From Wyeomyia smithii (taxonomy: Eukaryota > Arthropoda > Insecta > Diptera > Culicidae): DNA of 64,000 nt. The DNA is taken from NCBI RefSeq assembly GCF_029784165.1, contig NC_073694.1, positions 23,384,506-23,448,505 on the forward strand, in the 5' to 3' direction. Under the pieces are notes generated by a model that did not search any database, had not been told where the DNA came from, and worked only from the letters and a program-made list of their open reading frames with translations. Both the position numbers and the translations under genes were made by a program. Numbering within the stretch: position 1 is the stretch's first letter; every line of letters begins with the position of its first letter. Positions 1 through 11,091 of the stretch are shown in pieces.

Positions 1-1500
1 GATTAATCGTAAACAATCCGCTCTCATCTCAGTCTGCAGCCATCAGACGGGGCTGATGGGAAGCTGCTAGAAGCTGAACCATAGAATAAGCTGTCAGGAA
101 AGCAGACTCCCTGAGGAGGGGGGTTCGATGTTGAGCCAGCAAGCTTGCGCTAATTATCGTAACCTATGGCATACAGTGTGAGGCCCTTCCGCTGTTTCTT
201 CCCCCTCCTCCCCGAAGCAAACCAAAAGTTATATAGCCATAAAATGTAAACAAATTCTCACGGTTCTGTACCATCATCATCATCACGATCATCATCTGAC
301 GATGGCTTCAACCTGCAGCGTCTCTTGGGTCGTCATGTGTTGCTAGAATAACCCCCCGTTCCAGACGGTTCTTCACCCCTGCCACTACTAAGCAATTCAT
401 ATTGACAGACGTGCAAGTATGTGCCAGTGTGCACTACAAAACATAGTGCATTACAAACCAAGCAAGCCAAGAGCCATCGAGGGAACTCTAGAGAGACAAG
501 ATAATTTATAAAACGATGCATTTCGCCTACTGCTTTAACGATTTGCTTTGCTACCTTGCCACTTGATGGCTCTGCTAGAGTCTGGCAGCGGAGTGGCATA
601 TGTGTGTGAGAAGATATCTTCTTCTTTGCGCCGGCAATCGGCGGCGGCGGTGGCAGGTTGAGTGTGATGTGATGCACTTTGCTTGCTGCAGTCAATCGCC
701 AGTGACCCGTGGAGGACCTCTTGTGCATTTGCGAGCGAAAATTGCCTTCCGCAAAGGGACACTGGTAGCAAGCCGCGGCAGCGCGTTCGTTCTTGAGGGG
801 TACCATAAAGCAGTTCATAAATTAACGCCCGCGGATTGTGTACCGTAAAGGCCAACACAACACGCGAAGCTGTACCGTTTTCGCTACATTGTAGGAACAA
901 AACTCCGCGGTGTCGGAGTTCGCCAAAAGGCAGGTTTTGAAAACAGGTCTAGACTATGGTTGTCGCAAAAAAAGACAGAACCTAACACAAAACTCCCAAC
1001 TCGTCAGAACGATTTGAAATGGGTTGCCTGTCCGTTTCACTCGCCGAGATCCGCTGCCAACAGGTGACAACAATGGTTGTGTCTTTTCCAGCCTCCGAGC
1101 CACCACCAGTCTTGCAGATTGCAGGTGCAGATTGCCCCTCATCACGTCACCGTTTTGCACCACCACCTTGCCCCAGGGCTTCTTGGCCTGCTGTGTGTGA
1201 GCAGGAAACTCATTACCGGAGATGAACGCTTTGTGTTAACATTAATTATGCAGTTTGCCATTTGCGAGGCGTGCGAGGCGAGAAAAGAGGCAAAAAAGAG
1301 AGTCAGAGAAAAAAAAAACAAACGCGTAAAGTTTGATTCGATTCGCCTGCCGTGGGCGCTAGCTTTGGATGGACCGTCCGTTTCGGCGGTCATTTGAGGG
1401 GCGGTTGTTGTGGTACAATTGAGAGCTTACGTCCGAGACGGGTAATAGGATAATAAAACAATCAAAAAAGAACCTTTCGTGGCTCGGAACCAGATGGTAG
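1..1500. other. No gene recognised; mixed-GC sequence
   Basis: GC-balanced DNA without a recognisable domain in any frame. A short imperfect (ATC)n microsatellite lies at about 272-300. Open frames at 333-818 (minus) and 1077-1397 (plus) have the length expected by chance in this base composition and show no domain, signal peptide or splice context that I can identify. Confidence 0.4.
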
Positions 1501-1757
1501 CAATTTCATGTATAATAAAATGATTACTATATATGAATTCTGAATGCCAACAAAAATCTTATGAAACCAACGCAACGGGATGATAATAACGTCTTCATCA
1601 CTTCACCAGAATAAACATTTTAAATAAATAACAATTTATTTTGATTTCCTTCCCAATCGAAAACCATAAAGTTGAAGTATGATGATAATTTGATTGAATA
1701 TCAATATGTGCTGCGCGGCGGCTCCAATTTTCGCGAGCCAAAAATTTCTTAGCACAA

Positions 1758-1923
1758 GCCTTAAGGTGCAACTGTGTTGAAGTCACAAACTGAGGTGAAG
1801 CAAACATGAAATAGCGTTTTCACAGAGAACACATTAACTATTTCCGAGTCTAGTGCCTTCGAAAATTCGAAGTAGTGGCTCAAAACCGGCCATTTGTGGC
1901 TTCAACACAGTTTCACCCTAAGC
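1758..1923. repeat. Inverted repeat, about 30-bp arms
   Basis: The left arm (about 1758-1789) and right arm (about 1893-1923) share the core AACTGTGTTGAAG in opposite orientation, with a spacer of roughly 100 bp. It could be a short MITE relic. No target-site duplication is evident. The rest of 1500-2880 is AT-rich with nothing recognisable. Confidence 0.4.
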
Positions 1924-2879
1924 TACAATTCCCAATATCCAAGAGCATCAAAGCTAACCCAAGTCATGAGTCTTCAATTACAAACCAAAATGTCAAAGCT
2001 CGAGTTGAAAGTTTGCACTTTTACGTCTCGAGAACCAATCCCCAAGTTTCAAGTTTGAAATACTCAAGCTCAACTATATAGAGTTCCAATATTCAGAAAT
2101 TTTCCGTAATTTTTGAAAATATGGAACTATAATTTCGGAAAACTACAAATAAAATCCACATACCAGTAAACCAATCGGTTTTGATAAGTCATAACAACAA
2201 TTTCAGTAAAATAGATAAATAAAAATGCAAATACTGTGAAAAAGAGATTTTATGAAGGAAGCGACCGTCGAACAGGTTTGAGAAAAGACTGGAAAGCTGT
2301 GACCTATTTCTTTCTAGGCAAGCGTGGTAAGTACGCTCCCTAGCTCTTACTCTCCTGCCGAATGCTACGAATAGCTCACGAAGGGAAGAAATATGTCGCG
2401 AGTAGCTTCTGCTTGCACCGCATGCGAGTGTGCACTGTCATACACATTTTCGCTTGTGCGCATCGAATTCTAGAACGCTTCTGCTCGCGAATAACTGGAT
2501 CCAGTGATCAGTATAAACGCTCTCGCGGGTGAAAAGTAAAGATTAAAAGAGTGCGAGCTTAGTAACATTGCGCACGAACAGGGAATTTAATAAATTTAAC
2601 TGTTAACAAGAAGTAGGTTGAAATAATAATGGAAAAAAAATTGATGAAAGAATGTTTCTGACGTTTTATTATATAAACAAAGATTACAAGCGAGATAAAA
2701 TAACATGAGTTCAAAACGTGTTATTCAAGACACAAAAGAAGTTGAAAAAAACGAATTAAAACATTTAATAGAAAGAAAGGCGACTAGAATATTTTAAAAA
2801 AATGTACAGCGAAAAAAACGAATAAACCAGATATTTGAAAATTAAAATAAGCCGTTATTGACAAGGAAGTGAGAAATAT

Positions 2880-4035
2880 CACGCCGGTACCGATTGATCC
2901 GTTTCATATGTCATGCCGATACTGATTGTTCCGTTATTCATGGTTGGGAGAGGTTTCAGTATGCTACCTTACCAGGCTCAGAATTCCTACATCCTGCTGA
3001 TAGGGTTGCCATCTTAGGTGTAGCATTTCATGATTCAGCCGCCCGTTCCAAGTCAGACGCTGTTTTACGCCGCCCCTAACATGGGAATGAAGTCGCGCAC
3101 GACCTCCCCTCCCAGTCAGCATACGGGCAAAGTTTCCACCGGGGGTTGGTTACCCGATCTCCGCTAAGGTTACTCGTATCCCGGTCGGCGTCTCGTGGAG
3201 GTTGGGATAGAAGTTGCTGGACAGAGGTGAGTGACCTCTCAAGTGAGTGAGTCTCAAGTCCAGCCATTTACCTAGCAATTCATCTGACACTGGATAATTC
3301 TCGTTTTCTTGTTATTCCTTCTAATCTGAATATCGACGGATTTTCCTGAGTTGTAAAGTTGCACGAAACTTATGGTTCAATCTTTCTTACACATCACTCA
3401 ATGACTAAATCACATGATTCTAATTTGCATAATTCAAACTAGCTCGATAAATCTCATTTAGTGAGAAATAATTCTATTTCAAGGTCTTTTAGCGCCATTT
3501 TTTACCCATTTGAATAACTGTATTTTGTAACAGTTTTAGCTAAGCTTTTTTTCCGAACTCAGGCGTACTTTTCTAGCACACAGTGTGCAGTGCAGTCCGG
3601 CCTCTTTTTTGAGTTCCCTCATTCTATCCCCTACGCCGTTCCTCTTGCTGAAATCTGATCAACATATAAATTTAGATGAAAGTATCTGGATATGTCCAGC
3701 CACGGGATCTGATTCTGGCCCTGGAAAAGAGTAATTTATATAGGAACATGAATATGAAGCCAGCAATGAATATAGTTCCGGAATAGCATCGAAAGAAAGA
3801 AATCGAGAGACTGGGCGATTTAAATCAGGTTGTGATTCTCATTATTGAGTTGAAGTTGAAACCGATCTTTATCTGAATCAAAATCTAGAATTTCTTGGTT
3901 GAACAACTCTAAAAATGATTTGTTGGTTTGTTCTTTGCGTTAGAAAGTTAACAGACATTTGCCAAGAATTATGATTGTTCGATATAAAATGGAGAAATTT
4001 AAAACTGGTTTCGTAAAAATGGAACATCACGACAT
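2880..4035. other. No gene; partly repetitive
   Basis: No coding feature is seen. 3406-3520 resembles 63749-63860 (shared TAATTTRCATAATTCAA, then CTAGCTCGA and AGTGAGAAA), so at least this part is a dispersed repeat. A GC-rich block at 3080-3270 looks repeat-like but could not be assigned. Confidence 0.4.
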
Positions 4036-4207
4036 TCGGGGTGATAGTTATTTCTTATGTGAAATTTTCCAAGGAACACGATGAAATTATCAAATTTTAA
4101 AAATAGCGGCTGCATTTGCCGAAAAATGTAAATTCAGTTTTTAAATACAAAAATAATCCATCTGGCAACACTTCCGGTAGAAAATTATATTTTTTGTGGA
4201 TTCCTTA

Positions 4208-4316
4208 AGCAGGTATTACACGAAGCAAATATTTGCTGTTTTTGAAAGGGATTTTATTTTGTGCAAATAAAATTCGTACCAAAAATAGCAAATATTCGCT
4301 TCGTCTAATACCTGCT
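4208..4316. mobile_element. 109-bp MITE with TTA target duplication
   Basis: Terminal inverted repeats of about 37 bp begin AGCAGGTATTA. The left arm is 4208-4245 and the right arm 4279-4316, with few mismatches. The element is bounded by TTA at 4205-4207 and 4317-4319, and is absent from the related copy near 7978. It is too short to encode a protein, so a transposase would have to act in trans. Related arm sequence (GCAAATATTTGCCTCGTCTA) recurs near 28321-28345. Confidence 0.8.
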
Positions 4317-4424
4317 TTAGTTTGTTTGTTTTTTTTTTTTTTTTAAATCATCTATCAGTATTTTGCGGACATCTTACGTGTATGAATTGTAAGAAAAAGA
4401 ATAAAGAGATTTTGAACAAAAAAT

Positions 4425-5622
4425 CACAGGAGGGTTGTGTGCAAAACCACGACCGCAAGGTTGAAGTAGAATACTTTTACAAGAAAGATAACCCGGTTGC
4501 TTGCGTGTCAGTCTTTTTTTTCCAGTAAATAAACGAAAGTAAATTTTTCGAACGTTGTGAAATTATATAACTGGAACAATAGGTGTGGTGACTTAATTTT
4601 TTTTAGTTATACCATTCTACAACGTTCGAAAAATTTTATTTCATATGTCGTAATACGAAATAATAATGTACGAAAAATACATCTCGTTCATTCTGGCTTC
4701 GCCTTTATTTTCAGTTCCTACAGATTTTCTCAGTTTCGTAACACAAAACAATTTCTTGTAGACATTCTGTCGAGCCGGACCGATAGAGCTCTCATTGAAG
4801 CAACAAAATGACATGTATTGTGTCGTGTTGCGCGACTTGGAAGAAGAAAATGTTCCCGTCCTCGTGTCGCATGGATGCAGATTGTTGCGTGTATGATATT
4901 GCCAATGGTAGACATGAGTATGAAGGTCGAAATTCTGCTGTGATGTCAAACTATAACCGTCTTCTTTAAGACGTTACATCCTTTTTAATGAAGTGTTGTG
5001 AATTTTCTAAAACAGACTTAGCATCGTGAGCAGAACGTGCCGAATTTTTCTGTTTAAAATCGGATTTGTTTCGTATATACCGCTTGTTAAGCACAGTATC
5101 AACAAATCGTAATAAACATCACACTGCTGTGCATTTGCAGCAGCATCAAACCTCAGTTGCAGTTTATTGATAACCATTCATTATGCTCTTCCAAATACAT
5201 TTAGTAGCCTTGAAAAAGGCCGATTGCTGCAATTGAAATTTTCATTCAATTATTGCATAAATGCTTCATGGTCAGATGTACCCGCTGCAACTGTGGCCGC
5301 TATACGCTGCCATTGGTAACGCTGCCCCTGCATCTGCTGGCCCAGCTGCTTTCGATGCTGATTTTCTTCGAATGTTTTGTTTTGACAAGGTTTGACTATT
5401 TTCAATAGTACAATAGTTTGAATAATAAAATCACATTTATCTTCATTTGGGAAAAATCTTAGAAGATTTTCCAATCTATTGCTGCAAGAAAGAAGGAAAT
5501 CCATCGAATACCAGCCGATTTATTAGCATTTGAAATTGGACATATTTTTCACTTTTTTCGGTTTTAGATTTTCATTTCACATCCCTATGTAGCCGAACTT
5601 CCTGAGAGAAGTATTCTACTTC
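4425..5622 (+). mobile_element. 1.2-kb non-coding element, family I copy 1
   Basis: It starts CACAGGAGGGTTGTGTGC and ends GAGAAGTATTCTACTTC, between AAAAAT at 4419-4424 and 5623-5628, and it interrupts the repeat at 4036-5802. An inverted motif TGAAGTAGAATACTT sits about 40 bp inside the left end and mirrors the right end. Interior blocks match 20280-20470, and the last 250 bp match 19375-19619 and 21570-21811. No transposase or reverse transcriptase frame is present. The superfamily is unassigned. Confidence 0.75.
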
Positions 5623-5819
5623 AAAAATGCCTGACTTTGCAATAAAGAGGGGGGTCCCACAGGCGTATTCCAATTGACACCAAAATTAGGATTTTTCCGA
5701 AGTGAACCTAGATGAATAATTTCTCCAACTTTGAGCCAAATCCGTGATGGTCGATGCCAAGTTCATGTTTTTTCGTGGCCTTTTCTCATGGAATGACCCA
5801 TATGCTAAGCGTAATTTGT

Positions 5820-6060
5820 ACTCGAAGCGAGATTTAGATTTAGATCTGGATTTGGAATTGAGTCTGCGCTTAGAAATTAAATTGATTGAAAATTTAAATT
5901 TATATTTGGGCCTGGATCTGGACTCAAAGTTGATTTTGATTTGTATTTCTGTCTAAATATAACCTACGTTTGAACTAAAATCGGTAGCTAAGTCTGGATC
6001 TAGATCTGGATCACGATTCGGACCGGAATATAGATTCGATTACAATCTCGTTTCGAAATT
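5820..6060 (+). repeat. Degenerate GATTTG/GATCTGG simple repeat
   Basis: Runs of imperfect hexamers such as GATTTA, GATCTG and GATTTG occur, and one frame is open as alternating Asp-Leu. The pattern matches the long array at 31740-33530 and the short blocks near 25130-25260 and 28830-29240, so the open frame is a by-product of the repeat and not a gene. It resumes briefly at 6205-6290. Confidence 0.7.
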
Positions 6061-6068
6061 TTGGTTCC

Positions 6069-6204
6069 TAATTCTCTAGTGCCCAGTGCCACCTTTAGAC
6101 AGGCTTCAGTCAAACCTCTAAAAAGCTTTAATAAATATTTAAAAAAATATTAAAAAGATTCATAGTGATTTTACCGAAGCATTAACTTGGGCACTGGAGG
6201 GTTA
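6069..6204. mobile_element. 136-bp MITE
   Basis: The left end TAATTCTCTAGTGCCCA and the right end TGGGCACTGGAGGGTTA form inverted termini around a 100-bp AT-rich core. Size and structure fit a MITE. The target duplication is ambiguous (TAA/TTA). Confidence 0.65.
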
Positions 6205-6299
6205 AATATGGATTGGAGCTTGAATTTTAATCGTATGAGGAGATCTGGATCTGGAACTTAGTCTGAATCTTAAATTACAAGTAGACTTTCAGTCTTAAA

Positions 6300-6886
6300 G
6301 TTCTAGTTTTCCACCGTTTTCGTAACGTTGCGTAACCATTTTTTGTACTCTTTTCTTCCTCTTGACAATAAAAGGAACATGGTGAGGGATAATTCAAAAT
6401 CAAAAATTATCCTTTTGCACGGTTATGATTCTTTGTGCAAATAATTGGTAACCAGAAAATGCTCATTCTAGGATCAAGTTGCAGCCTTTCCGGATCGTTT
6501 GTAGAGAAATATTAATCGGTCCGGATGGCTTTTCGATTTTTAAAAATTATACTCCACTCAAGGACTGAATAAATCTGTATAATTATGATAACGCCTGAGC
6601 AAATAGATCACAAACGGATGACGATTGAACTTACCATTAACCGGCTCATTTTCAATCTGTTAATTTTAATTATTCTGCTACCTAAAACTCGCGAACATCC
6701 TCCCACTATGCCGAAAAGCGAATCACGTGCGTCACAAGTTGTTTCCATTCGAGCACTATAGGGCCCACTAATCTCCAGTCTCTCGGGTTAGACATATTAC
6801 GGAGGAATTCATCAGATGCCCCCGCAATTACGTGGTATGTGGATGGCTCCCAACTAACAAAAACCCAAAATAATAATCTAGTTGAG
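6300..6886. other. No recognisable feature
   Basis: AT-rich sequence with a more GC-balanced patch at 6690-6860. No domain or repeat partner was identified within the window. Confidence 0.4.
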
Positions 6887-7480
6887 TCCAAAAAAAGTTG
6901 TGATAATGATGAAAGATAAAAGGAAAAAAAAAATCAAAAATAATAAGTTTAGAAAATATCTTTATTATAACAAAAACACAAATCAAAACTTTGTTTATAT
7001 TTTTGTTTATATTTTAAAATAGTGAAAGGTAAGCAAAAAAAAGAAAATAGTGCCTCTTAAAAAATAGGAACATAACAATGCATAACATATACGTAAAGGA
7101 GGTTGAAGCGCAATAAATGGAAGTAAAATTCAGTGAAGAAATTGTTAACTAAGACAGTTAAATTAAAGTAACAAATTTGAAGAGAATTACGCTGGATTGA
7201 AAATGAAATAAGAAAAAAAAATCAAAACAGATATAGAATGATAAAAGTTAATAGCTTCAAACTACATAAATGAGAGCAGAAATTGACGAAGCAAGAATTA
7301 AAAATAAAAAATGGAAGGAAAAAAATTGTGCAAGCGATAAGTCAAATTGAATTGTTACTGAAAAAGCTTTTTCCATTTACTCTATAGCGGAAAAAGGTGA
7401 AAATAATCACAAAGGGACAATTAAAATAAGCAAATCAGTAAAAAAACCAAAAAAAAAGAATATCGTAAACAATAGATAAA
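6887..7480 (+). repeat. Strand-biased A-rich tract
   Basis: About 600 bp in which the plus strand is dominated by A with G, interspersed with short T runs. There is no periodic unit and no open frame. A similar shorter tract lies at 2600-2860. It could be the decayed tail of retroelements or simply low-complexity DNA. Confidence 0.5.
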
Positions 7481-7528
7481 TTATTTTTGTATTTGAAAAC
7501 TAAATTTATATTTTTCGGCAAATTTCAA

Positions 7529-7769
7529 AAACATTTCAAAAGGTCCTATCTGCTTTCATCGTTTTTCCGAAGCGTAATTTCATTTTGGTAATGGCTCAGC
7601 TTTAGTAACTCTCCCAAGTGTGGTTTTTGTACAGAGGGCTAGAGTGATCCCTCCGCTATCAACTTGTGCAAATAACGTGCCGGAAAAGGTGTTTATTAAG
7701 TTGTGGTAATTGAATGAAAGTGATCGATCAAAAAATCGGTAAGAGCAGATAGGACCTTTTGAAATGTTT
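7529..7769. mobile_element. Approx. 240-bp MITE with long inverted termini
   Basis: The left end AAACATTTCAAAAGGTCC is mirrored by GGACCTTTTGAAATGTTT at the right end, and the inverted match continues through ATCTGCT (about 26 bp in total). The interior is non-coding. Confidence 0.75.
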
Positions 7770-7800
7770 CTCTAGATATCTCAAGATTGGCTCATATTAC

Positions 7801-8251
7801 CTCGGGATGATAGTTGTTTCTTATGTGAAATTTTCCAAGGAACACGATGAAATTATCAAATTTAAAATAAAAATGGCTGCATTTGCCGAAAAATGTAAAT
7901 TTAGTTTTCAAATACAAAAATAATTTATCTGGCAACACTTCCGGTCAAAAATTATATTTTTTCTGGATTCCTTGGTTTATTTTCTTCAAAAATCATCTAT
8001 CAGTATTTTTCGGACATCTTACGCCTATGAATTGTAAGAAAAATAAATAAGAGATTTCAACAAAAAATGCGTGACTTTGCAATGAACAGGGGGCCCCCCA
8101 GAGCGGGGGGTATTCCAATCGGCACCAAATTTGGGATTTTTCAAAAGTGACAGTAGATGAATAATTTTCCCAACTTTGAGCAAAATCTGTGATGGTCGTG
8201 TCCAAATTTACGCTTTTTCGTGGTCACTTCGTATGGAATGACCCATATGGA
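7801..8251 (+). repeat. Uninterrupted copy of the 4.0-5.8 kb repeat
   Basis: Collinear with the three host segments at 4036-5802 but without the 109-bp MITE or the 1.2-kb element. It therefore shows what the site looked like before those insertions. Confidence 0.8.
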
Positions 8252-8339
8252 GTTTTGAAAATTTCAACAAAAAACATTTTGAAACAAAAATCAAACTAAA
8301 TAAATATGAAAGACCATAGCTTTCAATCATTTTTCTGAA

Positions 8340-8650
8340 TTTTGGTGCCCCTAGTGACCTCGGAAATGCTTCAAAGACCACAGAGTAAATGCACGCGGTT
8401 TGTCGCTTTATTTAAACCTCTGAAGACTACGCAGAAAAGATAAGAGTTTTATAACTATAACTGTGAGTTGTGATGCCCTTAGCCAGCTCGGAAGAGCGAA
8501 AAGTCTTCAGAGACTCTAATGAAGTTGAATTGAAAGGAAGAAGTGACTACCCCGACGAGCAACACCTATGCGGCCTTTTGACGCTCTTCCGAGCTCGCTA
8601 GAGTGATAAAAATCCACAAAAATGGTTGAAAATCTTTCATATTTACCAGT
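8340..8650. repeat. Dispersed repeat shared with 31020-31200
   Basis: Both places contain GTGCCCCTAG, then GAAATGCTTCAA, and further on TGCGGCCTTTTGACGC. An inner inverted pair (CAGCTCGGAAGAGCG near 8485 and CGCTCTTCCGAGCTCG near 8583) suggests a foldback or MITE origin. Confidence 0.55.
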
Positions 8651-9953
8651 TTCAGCCCTAGGGCAGAATCTGTGTTGACTAGCGTTGTACAAGTAGAGAG
8701 CATAAAACAAGGAAGGTTCGAAAAAATGTGTAGAACATTTGAAGTCGACTAGAAGAAAAATGTATGTTTTTTAGAAAAATTAATAAAAGACACATAGAAA
8801 AATGTCAAAACAGGCGAAACTGGGATCAGATTTTGTTATTTTAGAGAACAACCACTCATTCGTCGTTACGTATTCCTCAGCTGGCCAATTTAGTACGACC
8901 GTTCACAACCATAACGAAAAAATAAAACAAAATCCACTACCGGATAACATAAAGAAAACGAAACTGAGTCAAGTTGGTTTTGGGTGCATTTCAAACCGGT
9001 AACCTTTCCGTGTGGCAAACACACAATTCACACAAAATTGCCGATTTTCCCAAGCGAACGCAATTTCCCATGTCCACAGCCAAATTAAAAAAAAACCTAG
9101 GAAAAAAAAACAATTCATGGTCAAGTGCGAAAAGTGTTTCTCACGCGCTGCTGCAGCAGCCCCCTACATTTTGATAGTACAAGTGCCAAGCTGCTGCAGT
9201 GGTAGGGGAATTTCTCACGACACTCCAATTATTTTGGGTTACTTTTTCGAACCATTTTTGGTCGGTACAAGCTGGCGTGCAAATCAGCAGCAACAGGTTG
9301 AGTATCGCGTCGAATCACACGGTTTCTGTGCGGATTTTTTCTTATTCATGGCTTCTGGGCGGTCGTGGTTTCGCAAGGGAGGCCCCCTTCTCGAGTTGCA
9401 CTGCGTCAACGCGACACCGCGGCTGCATTCGGATCGAGACTGCGCATAGAAGATGATTATTGCGACGGAGACGGCGACGATGGTAAAGTGTTATTTGTGA
9501 TGATGAAAAAAAAAAACAAGAAACACTTCAACAAATTGAGCAAGTTGTAACGGAATAACTCGGTTGCCTTTTCGAGCGATGCGCGGAAGGTAAAGGTCGC
9601 TTGTTTGGTATTTTTGTTTTAGTCGTGGTGTGAAAATGGCTGCAACAGTTCTCTCTAAATCCAATCTTGATTTAATGGCCGCGCGTTGTTCGATCGATCC
9701 TATCCTAGTGTCACCCGCTAGCATGGACAAACTTTAACCTCCTTTACTTCCGAGCAGAATTGGTGTCGTCCGCTGGTCCGTCGAGGTTTTATGGCCGGCC
9801 GGCGTACAAATGCACACAGATGGGAAGGCCAACTCAGCCGTCAAACTGAAGTTTATTTATTTCCGAAATTTTATTTTATACGTTTCTATTATACGATGCC
9901 ATTAATGAACGGTGACTTGTGTCATCCGATGATTGTCATGTTTGTTCTTACCC
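8651..9953. other. No gene recognised; GC-richer island at 9130-9800
   Basis: No domain is recognisable in the plus-strand open frame 9012-9449 or elsewhere. The island is less AT-rich than its surroundings and shows no repeat partner in the window. It lies just downstream of the 3' end of the minus-strand BTB gene. Confidence 0.35.
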
Positions 9954-11091
9954 CTATGACGTCCGACAGGATGGACGCTTTTTAACCAAACAAAACTCGC
10001 ACGGCAGAGCAGAAAGCTTCTCGAAAGTCACCTCAATCTTGCAGTTATAATCAGAATCATTGAGAAACTTCTCGAAGAAGATTTCTCCAATGCGGAGAAC
10101 CGTTGTTACAGGAACATTTGTTTTGACCAAGCAGCTTTTTCTACAGATCGAATTGTAATGATAATGGACCCACACTTTCAGGTTAATTCTTGCATCTTTG
10201 CTCGACTGTGACTTTACAAAAATGCCTAACCCGTATAAACCTATCGGAACCGAATTTATGTTTTTAACTTGCACGCGTGTGAAAATTCTTGAAGCATACT
10301 GGAATTGATAAGAATTATATAATTTCAAGCAGTCGTGCTTTTGGTGCTGAACTTCTGAAACGATTTGGGCTAATCTACTAGCATCATCAGCTCGTAACTC
10401 ATTGCCTTTGGCCCAGTTCTTGATCGCTTCAAGCAATTGTTTTTGGCTGCAGTTGATCGTCACACTGTTTGCTATCAACTCAAGAGACTTTTTCTCGAGA
10501 GTCCCAAAATCCGCATGCTGGAAGTAGGCTAGCGGATTATCGCAAATCACAGCTAGACAACTTTTGTTTACAAAAGCCAACTCATACTTTCTATTTTTCT
10601 TAAATTCTTCAAGCACATTTTTTTCATCGATCTTGGATGCGAAAAATTTATCACACAATTCATTGAGCTCAGTCAAAAGATACTTCTGCGAGGCATAATA
10701 AATTTCGAAAACATTTTCATCGTTGAAGTTAATCTTTTTGCAGTAAATGTAGCGAAGAACGTCCCGAAAAATTGACGGTTGTATGTCCGTCACAGTGATC
10801 GCTTTGTCGCTCTGTCGAGCTTCTTTGAAATGCCCGTTGAGCATGGCGTGAAATACTTCACTAGCTAGCGTGAAATAGCTTCACTAATATTGTGGCCGTA
10901 AATGCGTTCACCTTTGGCACCTACCGAGAAAATTACGTCCGATAAGTATTCGTTGTCGAACAGCTGCTCGCATCGGTCTGAATGGGACGGTGGAAATGTA
11001 GAATCTTTCTCCGCATTTTTCATTGTTCTAAAAAAATCAAAATACAAGTGTTTCAACTAACTTGAATTCCATTGCTTCTAAATTACCTCAT
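9954..11091 (-). pseudogene. BTB-BACK-PHR-like protein, frame-disrupted
   Basis: Proteins with a BTB domain followed by BACK and PHR domains (BTBD1/2/3/6-type) commonly act as Cullin-3 substrate adaptors. The N-terminal piece (11091 down to 10869) carries the BTB start with the motif LSDVIF. A second frame from 10862 to 9954 continues with EVFHAMLNG, the rest of BTB and a BACK region (CLAVICDNPLAYF onward). It ends in a divergent C-terminal part, IGLYGLGIF onward, that could be a degenerate PHR domain. The two frames do not join: a stop TAG near 10866-10868 falls in an imperfect local duplication of a GTGAAG-TATTTCACG unit. Upstream, ATGAG at 11091-11087 followed by a 59-bp intron (GT at 11086-11085, TTTTTTTAG ending at 11028) puts a start codon in frame, giving MRTMKNAEKD. 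It may be a recent pseudogene, an allele, or a sequencing error. Confidence 0.75.
11028..11086 (-). other. Predicted 59-bp intron of the BTB gene
   Basis: On the minus strand the donor reads GAG|GTAATTT and the acceptor is a T-rich tract ending TAG|AACAATG. The length is typical of short insect introns. Splicing joins ATGAG to AACAATG without changing frame and adds three residues ahead of the next Met. Confidence 0.55.

Larger units (their letters stand above)
4036..5802 (+). repeat. Dispersed repeat split by two nested insertions
   Basis: Three segments (4036-4207, 4317-4424 and 5623-5802) align in order with the uninterrupted stretch 7801-8251. Shared strings include TTTCCAAGGAACACGATGA, ATCTATCAGTATTTT and TGGAATGACCCATATG. 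The gaps between segments are exactly two elements annotated separately, so this copy preserves the insertion sites. No coding frame is recognised, and the family identity is unknown. Confidence 0.8.

Noticed and set aside
333..818. 161-codon minus-strand open frame
   Set aside because: Composition looks random, no domain or signal peptide, and overlapping frames of similar length exist on both strands.
5744..5956. Asp-Leu repeat open frame
   Set aside because: Produced by the degenerate GATTTG/GATCTG hexamer repeat; the same repeat elsewhere is full of stops.
9012..9449. 145-codon plus-strand open frame
   Set aside because: No domain, Lys-run from a poly-A stretch, and competing overlapping frames. 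Not supportable as a gene.
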